DNA from: JBCLLP01 sp039738635
Lineage (GTDB): Bacteria; Patescibacteriota; Saccharimonadia; CAILAD01; BJGX01
Direction: 5' to 3'
DNA length: 5,450 nt
Assembly: GCA_039738635.1 (NCBI GenBank)
Contig: JBCLLN010000028.1
Coordinates: 1-5,450 of the forward strand
Each line of letters opens with the position of its first letter. The stretch's first letter is position 1. Shown in pieces: positions 1 to 4,203 of this stretch. The position numbers and the translations under genes were made by a program. The notes below the pieces were generated by a model. It made no database searches, had not been told where the DNA came from, and saw only the letters and a list, made by a program, of their open reading frames with translations.

Positions 1-15
1 TTTTGCTGTCAAAAG
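1..15 (-). repeat. Edge motif copy 1 (CTTTTGACAGCAAAA)
   Basis: Read on the minus strand, this stretch is CTTTTGACAGCAAAA, identical over 15 bp to two copies at the other end of the window. It lies 25 bp past the parB stop and reads in the same direction as parB. It contains a perfect -35 consensus (TTGACA) and a small dyad, TTTTG/CAAAA around ACAG. The window ends inside it, so any extension or following -10 box cannot be seen. It may be a promoter -35 for the next minus-strand gene, a protein-binding site, or a dispersed repeat. Confidence 0.6.
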
Positions 16-32
16 AGCTTTAAAGTAAGCCC
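11..32 (-). terminator. Weak terminator-like hairpin after parB
   Basis: On the minus strand, GGGCTT and AAGCTC pair as a 6-bp stem with one G-U pair around a 6-nt loop (ACTTTA). The stem is followed directly by TTTT. It begins 7 nt after the parB stop, where an intrinsic terminator for parAB would be expected. The stem is short and the T run is only four, so the call is tentative. The T run is also the first part of the edge motif, so terminator and motif share bases. Confidence 0.35.
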
Positions 33-39
33 AGTATAG

Positions 40-933
40 CTATTCCTGGCCTTGTATCTGCCCAACAATACGGTGGAGTTCCTCCTCGGAATAATATTCA
101 ATAATGAGCCTTCCGCCCTTAGCCGTCTTATGGACATTAACCTTAGCTCCTAAGTGCTTGCCGAGGCTAGTGGTTAACGATGCATATTCGGTACGGATTT
201 GCTTGGCCTTGGCAGGCTTTTCGTCTACATTCCCTGACTTAAATCTACGGGCTGCTTCCTCCGCCTCACGCACCGTTAGCTTGGAGGTGATAATCACCTC
301 TAATAACTGCACTTGCTGGGATTGGTCGCTCAAAGACAGAATAGCTCGGGCATGGCCTTCGGTAATTTGTTCATTTTGCAGGGACAACTTGGCGGCATAG
401 GGCAAATTCACCAGGCGAATCGTATTAGAGACTGTTGAGGACCCCCTACCAACCCTCTGGGCTATTTGTGGATGTGTCATATTAAATTGCTCAATTAATT
501 TAATATAGGCTATCGCTACTTCTAGTGGTTTAAGGTCCGAGCGCTGAATATTCTCTATAATAGCTAGCTCCAACTGTTCTTGCTCGTTGTATGTCCTAAC
601 TATCACCGGAACAGTTCTAAGGCCTGCCAGCTTAGAGGCCCGAAGCCGCCGTTCGCCAGCTACTAGCTGATACTTCCCGGGCTCTTTTTGGATTACAATT
701 AATGGTTGTATTACGCCATGCGTCTTAATGCTAGTAGCCAGCTCACTGAGTTCATCTTTAGAGAAGTCTTTTCGGGGCTGATGAGGATTAGCAGAAATTT
801 TAGTAGTATCAATCTCTAGGATTTCGTTAGCAGCGGCTTTAAGGGTCTGCGGTAGACTATCAGAGATGAATTCATCCATATCTATTGGTATTAGAGCATC
901 TAACCCTCTGCCTAGTCTATTTTTAATTACCAT
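40..933 (-). CDS. parB: ParB/Spo0J family chromosome partition protein
   Basis: ParB binds parS DNA near the origin, switches to a CTP-bound sliding clamp and stimulates ParA ATPase to separate sister origins. The 297-residue protein is full length. Residues 7-15 (LGRGLDALI) are the N-terminal peptide that activates ParA in this family. NPHQPR (49-54), GERRLRAS (93-100) and ENIQRSDL (127-134) are the conserved CTPase-domain motifs. A helix-turn-helix DNA-binding region lies at about 153-178, followed by GHAR (193-196). A charged linker at about 230-247 leads to a C-terminal dimerisation domain. The start is supported by an AAGAGG ribosome site 8 nt upstream and by overlap with the parA stop in TAATG, which implies translational coupling. 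The full set of motifs suggests the chromosomal type rather than a plasmid form. No missing catalytic residue was noticed. Confidence 0.97.
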   Translation of the reverse strand: MVIKNRLGRGLDALIPIDMDEFISDSLPQTLKAAANEILEIDTTKISANPHQPRKDFSKDELSELATSIKTHGVIQPLIVIQKEPGKYQLVAGERRLRASKLAGLRTVPVIVRTYNEQEQLELAIIENIQRSDLKPLEVAIAYIKLIEQFNMTHPQIAQRVGRGSSTVSNTIRLVNLPYAAKLSLQNEQITEGHARAILSLSDQSQQVQLLEVIITSKLTVREAEEAARRFKSGNVDEKPAKAKQIRTEYASLTTSLGKHLGAKVNVHKTAKGGRLIIEYYSEEELHRIVGQIQGQE

Positions 934-1700
934 TACGCCAACCTCTTTTCTATTTCTTGTGCTAATTTTTTGTAAGCCTGGGCGCCTTTAGAGAATCTAT
1001 CATATTCATATATTGGCCGGCCGTGGCTAGGGGCTTCTGCTAATCGTATATTGCGGGGTACTACAGTGTCAAATAATTTAGCCGGAAAATGTTTGCGCAA
1101 CTCTGCCAAAACTTGCTCCCCAAGGCTAGTTCGGCGATTATGCATAGTTACCACAACTCCTAATATATCTAGTTGCTTATTAAGCCCAGCCCTAACTCTC
1201 TTGATGGTATTTAGTAATTCCGAAAGTCCCTCAAGGGCATAATACTCACTCTGGACTGGGATTAAAACATAATTACTAGCCACTAGTCCATTCAGTGTCA
1301 GTAAGCCCAGCGATGGTGGGCAATCTATAATGATGATTTCATAATCCAACCCAGCTAGTGCCCTGGCAAGCACTGTTTCGCGATTATCAACGCCACTAAG
1401 CTCAACTTCGGCGGCGGCCAGGATGGCATTAGATGGCAGTAAATCTAAATTAGGAACATTAGTTTTAATGATACAAGTACTAGCGGGCCTACCATTAACT
1501 AGCACATCATAAATACTAAATTGTAATTTATTCTTATCTATAGCCAGGCCGCTGGTAGTATTGCCCTGGGGGTCAAGATCCACCAATAATACCTTGTGCC
1601 CAAACTTGGCTAAATAAGCCGAGCTATTAATGGCGGTGGTAGTCTTACCTACTCCTCCTTTTTGATTAGCGATAGTAATTATTTTAGCTGTCTTGTTCAT
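933..1700 (-). CDS. parA: ParA/Soj family chromosome partition ATPase
   Basis: ParA is a deviant Walker ATPase that binds the nucleoid as an ATP dimer and is released by ParB, pulling origins apart. Numbered from the chosen start (255 residues), the deviant Walker A motif KGGVGKTT is at 14-21 with signature lysine K14. The A' motif DLDPQGN is at 41-47, Walker B IIIDCPPS at 123-130, and the late RLAEAPSHGRPI motif at 219-230. This is the short Soj-like form without an N-terminal HTH domain. An ATG three codons upstream (1709) is in frame, but its A and T belong to the -10 box TATAAT. The expected transcription start lies after it, so the start is placed at 1700. The stop shares its last A with the parB ATG. 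The family assignment is certain; the start is inferred from the promoter. Confidence 0.96.
   Translation of the reverse strand: MNKTAKIITIANQKGGVGKTTTAINSSAYLAKFGHKVLLVDLDPQGNTTSGLAIDKNKLQFSIYDVLVNGRPASTCIIKTNVPNLDLLPSNAILAAAEVELSGVDNRETVLARALAGLDYEIIIIDCPPSLGLLTLNGLVASNYVLIPVQSEYYALEGLSELLNTIKRVRAGLNKQLDILGVVVTMHNRRTSLGEQVLAELRKHFPAKLFDTVVPRNIRLAEAPSHGRPIYEYDRFSKGAQAYKKLAQEIEKRLA
942..947 (-). promoter_or_regulatory. Ribosome binding site of parB
   Basis: AAGAGG lies on the minus strand inside the 3' end of parA, 8 nt before the parB ATG. Its presence contrasts with its absence before parA, trxB and the helicase gene. This suggests that Shine-Dalgarno sites are kept for operon-internal genes, while first genes are read from leaderless ends. 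Confidence 0.7.
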
Positions 1701-1707
1701 TGCTAAC

Positions 1708-1737
1708 ATTATAGCAGTTTTAGCACACGGTCGTTAA
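1708..1737 (-). promoter_or_regulatory. parAB promoter, leaderless
   Basis: On the minus strand, TGC followed by TATAAT (1716-1708) is an extended -10 box. A weak -35, TTAACG (1737-1732), lies 18 nt upstream. The -10 ends 7 nt before the parA ATG at 1700, so transcription should begin at about 1701 and give a transcript with a 0-1 nt leader. No Shine-Dalgarno sequence is present. Confidence 0.7.
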
Positions 1738-1793
1738 CTAGGCTTAATTTAAAATCGCTCATTCCTAGGGTAAATCCAGTAAACTAGCCTAAA
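1733..1793. repeat. Imperfect 15-bp direct repeat upstream of parA
   Basis: The plus strand has GTTAACTAGGCTTAA at 1733-1747 and GTAAACTAGCCTAAA at 1779-1793, matching at 12 of 15 positions and spaced 46 bp. The first copy overlaps the proposed parA -35. ParA or ParB autoregulation of parAB is known in several bacteria, so these could be operator half-sites. In a 106-bp AT-rich gap they could also be chance. Confidence 0.25.
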
Positions 1794-1806
1794 TATATTT
1801 TGTTAG

Positions 1807-2493
1807 CTAGGGGATATGTATACCAGGGTATTTGTCTCTGAGGGCTTGTTTGTCGGAACTGTGGAGGTTGTAGAGGTTGAGGTCAAAACCGATGTAGTTA
1901 GGTAGGGTGAGGCCCTCGGCGCTGGTGAGGCCACTGAGGCTGAGGCCACCACTGATGGTGGTGGGGAGGATGAGGCCCTTGGCGCTGGTGAGGCTCCTGA
2001 GGTCGAGGCCACCACCGACGGTGGTAGGGAAGGTTAGGTCCTCGGCGCTGGTGAGGCTGGGGAGGTCAAGGGCGCCACCGATGGTGGTGGGGAAGGTTAG
2101 GCCCTTGGCGCTAGTGAGGCTGGAGAGCCAGAGGCGGCCATTAACTACGGCTTCTTTGCTTTCTTCGTCATACTCTACACTTAGGCCACTAATTATTTGA
2201 TCTATGTCTGCATCATCGTAGGTTTTGTCATCTATTAACCATTGCCTCATAGCTTCAATTTGGGCTTGGGCTAGTTGGATTTTGGCTTCAGGGCTGTTGG
2301 CTAGGCGCTCTCTGGCTTTATCATCTACTTCACTCTGGGCCTTAGCAAGGATATCTATATCTCCCCTCTCGGCTTGTTTAGCTGGGAGTTGAGCTCTTAG
2401 AGGGTCAGTATTATATGGATCAAATCTAACTCCCTTAGGGTTAGATTTATTGATGGCATCTATAAATTCGCGGGGGGTGTAGATTTCTGACAT
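1807..2493 (-). CDS. Hypothetical protein with C-terminal tandem 21-residue repeats
   Basis: I do not recognise this 228-residue protein as a named family. It has no signal peptide and no membrane segment, so it is probably cytoplasmic. Residues 1-120 are hydrophilic and look largely helical, with a charged Ala/Glu/Lys/Gln-rich stretch at about 40-90 that could form a helical bundle or coiled coil. Residues 123-206 are four consecutive 21-residue repeats built on LTSAxGLTxPTTIGGxLDL. A partial fifth (207-213) and a short helical cap (about 212-223) follow. The regular Leu/Ile spacing and the Gly-Gly turn resemble leucine-rich or beta-solenoid repeats, which usually present a binding surface. 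ATG 2493 follows a good promoter with a roughly 16-nt leader and no Shine-Dalgarno site. It is on the same strand as parAB, but parA has its own promoter, so a link to partitioning is not implied. Confidence 0.8.
   Translation of the reverse strand: MSEIYTPREFIDAINKSNPKGVRFDPYNTDPLRAQLPAKQAERGDIDILAKAQSEVDDKARERLANSPEAKIQLAQAQIEAMRQWLIDDKTYDDADIDQIISGLSVEYDEESKEAVVNGRLWLSSLTSAKGLTFPTTIGGALDLPSLTSAEDLTFPTTVGGGLDLRSLTSAKGLILPTTISGGLSLSGLTSAEGLTLPNYIGFDLNLYNLHSSDKQALRDKYPGIHIP
1876..2127 (-). repeat. Four tandem 63-bp coding repeats
   Basis: Four head-to-tail 63-bp units encode the 21-residue repeats at residues 123-206 of the hypothetical protein. The units are visibly more G/C-rich than the flanks and strongly strand-skewed, with the plus strand rich in GGTG and GAGG. 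Because 63 is a multiple of three, other reading frames also stay open here and produce spurious ORFs on both strands. Similarity between units at the DNA level suggests recent duplication and possible copy-number change by slippage or recombination. Confidence 0.9.
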
Positions 2494-2515
2494 TTGTATT
2501 AATACTTATGTATTT

Positions 2516-2545
2516 ATTATACTGTAGTTATGATGGTTATAGCAA
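2516..2545 (-). promoter_or_regulatory. Promoter of the repeat-protein gene
   Basis: On the minus strand, TTGCTA (2545-2540) and TATAAT (2521-2516) are separated by 18 nt. The -10 is a perfect consensus and the -35 matches TTGACA at 4 of 6 positions. Transcription would start at about 2509, leaving a 16-nt leader before ATG 2493. The leader contains the 10-bp palindrome GTATTAATAC (2505-2496). Confidence 0.6.
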
Positions 2546-2569
2546 AAGCCCGAGGTTAATGGGGCTTTT
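2544..2569. terminator. Bidirectional intrinsic terminator-like hairpin
   Basis: AAAAGCCC (2544-2551) and GGGCTTTT (2562-2569) form a perfect 8-bp stem around a 10-nt loop. Because the stem ends in A4/T4, both strands have a GC stem with a short T run, the usual form of a bidirectional terminator. No gene clearly ends here. It probably insulates the repeat-protein promoter, whose -35 overlaps its left edge, from transcription coming from the rplU side. Confidence 0.55.
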
Positions 2570-2619
2570 AGAGTTAGTAATGGATGAGCTAAAGTATGAA
2601 CTCGCAAATCTGTAAAACC

Positions 2620-2654
2620 GCCATCTGGAAAAGGCCTGACCTTTTCCAGATGGC
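2620..2654. other. Strong 15-bp perfect inverted repeat (hairpin)
   Basis: GCCATCTGGAAAAGG (2620-2634) and its exact complement CCTTTTCCAGATGGC (2640-2654) surround a 5-nt loop, CCTGA. Outside a 3-bp mismatch the pairing resumes with TGTAAA (2611-2616) and TTTACA (2658-2663). This is by far the strongest secondary structure seen in the window. On the plus strand no T run follows. On the minus strand GGTTTTAC follows, so it could end antisense or trxB read-through transcripts. A structured small RNA, a remnant of a small mobile element, or a protein-binding cruciform are other possibilities. Confidence 0.85.
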
Positions 2655-2657
2655 AAA

Positions 2658-2686
2658 TTTACAAAATATATAAACTCTCCTATAAT
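2658..2686 (+). promoter_or_regulatory. Upstream candidate promoter (P1) for rplU
   Basis: TTTACA (2658-2663) and a perfect TATAAT (2681-2686) are 17 nt apart, a near-ideal sigma-70 type promoter on the plus strand. Transcription would start at about 2693, giving rplU a leader of about 150 nt, or it could make a short RNA from the gap. The -35 is also the outer arm of the strong hairpin at 2620-2654, so hairpin extrusion could interfere with it. Confidence 0.5.
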
Positions 2687-2719
2687 TTTGGATTATCAGG
2701 CTAGGCCTTTTAAACATTG

Positions 2720-2751
2720 TTGTTATACTTACTTTGTATCATTGTTATACT
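2720..2751 (+). repeat. Decamer direct repeat TTGTTATACT
   Basis: TTGTTATACT occurs at 2720-2729 and 2742-2751, start-to-start 22 bp, about two helical turns. Each copy contains TGTTATACT, which also fits an extended -10 box. They may be a regulator's binding sites or extra weak promoters ahead of rplU. Confidence 0.35.
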
Positions 2752-2766
2752 ATGGCTTAGTTAGCC

Positions 2767-2796
2767 TTTACATATCTGGCATATTTATGATATAAT
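2767..2796 (+). promoter_or_regulatory. Proximal rplU promoter (P2)
   Basis: TTTACA (2767-2772) and TATAAT (2791-2796) are 18 nt apart, and a TG one base before the -10 makes it an extended -10 promoter. Transcription would start at about 2803, leaving a 41-nt leader. That leader contains repeated ACTACA units and the AGGA ribosome site (2831-2834), but I see no folded riboregulator in it. Confidence 0.65.
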
Positions 2797-2843
2797 TCGT
2801 AAATTATAACTACAACTACAACTAAGCAAAAGGATAAGCAATA

Positions 2844-3158
2844 ATGATAGCCGTGATTGAGTCAGGTTCAAAACAATATATGGTAGAAAAGGGCCACAAA
2901 ATTGAGGCCGAATTATTGCACTCCGATAAAAATGCAGTAGAATTCCAGCCAATGCTAGTTATTGATGGGGATAGCATCCAAATTGGTAAGCCAAATGTTG
3001 AAGGAGCCATAGTAAAAGCTAAAATTATTGAGGCCGATATGAAGGCAGATAAACTAAAAATCCTAAAATTCAAGGCTAAGAAGCGCCAAAAAACCCTAAC
3101 TGGCCATCGTCAGCGCCACACAATTCTAGAAATCACCGAAATTACTATCAAAAAATAA
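2844..3158 (+). CDS. rplU: 50S ribosomal protein bL21
   Basis: bL21 binds 23S rRNA and is part of the large ribosomal subunit. The 104-residue length matches the family (about 100-105). The protein opens with the typical IAVIESGSKQYMVEKGHKI region (residues 2-20). It ends with the basic RNA-binding signature GHRQRHT (87-93), preceded by KFKAKKRQK. The start is supported by AGGA at 2831-2834, 9 nt before the ATG, and by the promoter at 2767-2796. In most bacteria rplU is followed by rpmA (bL27). Here the next gene is convergent trxB, five bases away, so rplU is monocistronic. No rho-independent terminator is visible after it, so its transcript probably runs into the trxB 3' end. Confidence 0.97.
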   Translation: MIAVIESGSKQYMVEKGHKIEAELLHSDKNAVEFQPMLVIDGDSIQIGKPNVEGAIVKAKIIEADMKADKLKILKFKAKKRQKTLTGHRQRHTILEITEITIKK

Positions 3159-3163
3159 ACTTA

Positions 3164-4099
3164 TCATTTGGACTCAATATAGCGTTCGGCCTCTAGCGCA
3201 GCCCTACACCCATCACCAGCGGCAGTAATAGCCTGGCGATAGTGTGGGTCTGCCACATCACCAGCGGCAAACACGCCACTAATAGCAGTAAGAACATTTC
3301 TTTTGACAGACAAATACCCGGTGGCATCCATTTCTAAGGTTCCCTTAAATAGTGCTGTGGCGGGGGTGTGGCCAACCGCTACAAACAATCCATCGCATTG
3401 AATTTTTGATTGTTTGCCCGTTAGGGTGTCCTTGAGCCTAACTCCCTCAACCTTATCCTTACCCAGCACCTCTACCACGCTCTTATTCCAGATAACTTCT
3501 ATTTTCTCGTGGCCCAAGACTCTCTCTTGCATAATCTTACTTGCCCTAAATTTGTCGCGACGATGCACAATAGTGACTTTACTAGCAAATTTAGCAAGGG
3601 TCAGAGCTTCCTCCATAGCACTATCGCCACCCCCCACCACTACTATTGGCATGTCCTGGAAGAAATAAGCATCACAGGTAGCGCATGAGGATATACCCTT
3701 GCCCATTAATCTCTGCTCACTTTCAAGGCCCAGCCAATTAGCGCTGGCACCTGTAGCAATAATAATTGTCTTAGCCAGATATTCGTCCGTGCCTACAAAA
3801 ACCCTCTTAGGCTGTCCGCCTAACTCAACTTTAGTAGCAAGCTCATGAATTATTTTGGTTCCAAACCTTATAGCCTGAGCCTTCATCTCGTCCATTAGCT
3901 CTGGGCCCATTATGCCATTTTTAAAACCTGGAAAATTCTCCACCTCGCTAGTCAGCAATAACTGCCCACCAGGGGTTGGGCCAACGACCATCAAACATTT
4001 TAGATTTGCCCTAGCAGCATAAATGGCTGCCGTGTAGCCAGCTGGACCAGCTCCGACTATGATTATGTCGTATTTCTTTAGGATTTTTTGTTTAGTCAT
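3164..4099 (-). CDS. trxB: Thioredoxin-disulfide reductase (NADPH, FAD)
   Basis: This cytoplasmic flavoenzyme passes electrons from NADPH through FAD and a CxxC pair to thioredoxin. From the chosen start it has 311 residues, the usual low-molecular-weight length. The FAD-binding GAGPAG motif is at 16-21. The redox-active C139-A-T-C142 is followed by the catalytic aspartate D143. The NADPH fold has GGGDSAMEEA at 156-165, and HRRDKFRA at 179-186 is the 2'-phosphate-binding signature. The second FAD motif GVFAAGDV is at 275-282. Residue 144 is Ala where Gly is common after CATCD, a mild variant. An in-frame ATG at 4129 would add ten residues, but that stretch includes the promoter's -10 box (read as Tyr-Asn), so the start is placed at 4099. 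No thioredoxin gene is nearby. Confidence 0.97.
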   Translation of the reverse strand: MTKQKILKKYDIIIVGAGPAGYTAAIYAARANLKCLMVVGPTPGGQLLLTSEVENFPGFKNGIMGPELMDEMKAQAIRFGTKIIHELATKVELGGQPKRVFVGTDEYLAKTIIIATGASANWLGLESEQRLMGKGISSCATCDAYFFQDMPIVVVGGGDSAMEEALTLAKFASKVTIVHRRDKFRASKIMQERVLGHEKIEVIWNKSVVEVLGKDKVEGVRLKDTLTGKQSKIQCDGLFVAVGHTPATALFKGTLEMDATGYLSVKRNVLTAISGVFAAGDVADPHYRQAITAAGDGCRAALEAERYIESK

Positions 4100-4108
4100 T
4101 ATAGCTAT

Positions 4109-4117
4109 ATTATACCA
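4109..4117 (-). promoter_or_regulatory. trxB extended -10 promoter, near-leaderless
   Basis: On the minus strand, TGG then TATAAT (4117-4109) is a full extended -10 box with no recognisable -35, as is allowed for this class. It ends 9 nt before ATG 4099, so the transcript should begin at about 4102 with a leader of about 3 nt and no Shine-Dalgarno site. Confidence 0.7.
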
Positions 4118-4188
4118 AATAATTATCATAAATTATTACTAGCCCATTAATTAAATTGTAATATTACCATGTTGCAATAGTTATTTTT

Positions 4189-4197
4189 TGCTACAAT
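4189..4197 (+). promoter_or_regulatory. Helicase-gene extended -10 promoter, leaderless
   Basis: TGC then TACAAT (4189-4197) is an extended -10 box ending 6 nt before ATG 4204, so the expected first transcribed base is the A of the ATG. TTGCAA (4172-4177) is a poor -35 because the spacer is only 14 nt. No ribosome site is present. The promoter is divergent from that of trxB, with about 70 bp between the two -10 boxes. Confidence 0.65.
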
Positions 4198-4203
4198 ACT
4201 TTA

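Noticed and set aside
1371..1386. TGTTTCGCG-containing stretch resembling half of a parS site
   Set aside because: Only about half of the 16 parS positions match, the right arm is not complementary, and the bases are ordinary codons inside parA.
1739..1791. TAGGCT/AGCCTA inverted pair as a terminator of the repeat-protein gene
   Set aside because: The stem is only 6 bp with a loop of about 40 nt and no T run.
1803..2200. Open frames on both strands over the 63-bp repeats
   Set aside because: The repeat length is a multiple of three, so every frame stays open. These frames give low-complexity Ser/Pro/Ala or Arg/Pro-rich products and lack start signals.
2699..2712. AGGC-TAG-GCCT followed by TTTT as a terminator
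   Set aside because: A 4-bp stem with a 3-nt loop is too weak, and it lies within a few bases of the predicted P1 start, where termination makes no sense.
3300..3314. CTTTTGACAG inside trxB, matching ten bases of the edge motif
   Set aside because: The match ends after ten bases, lacks the CAAAA arm directly after ACAG, and encodes conserved TrxB sequence, so it is probably chance.
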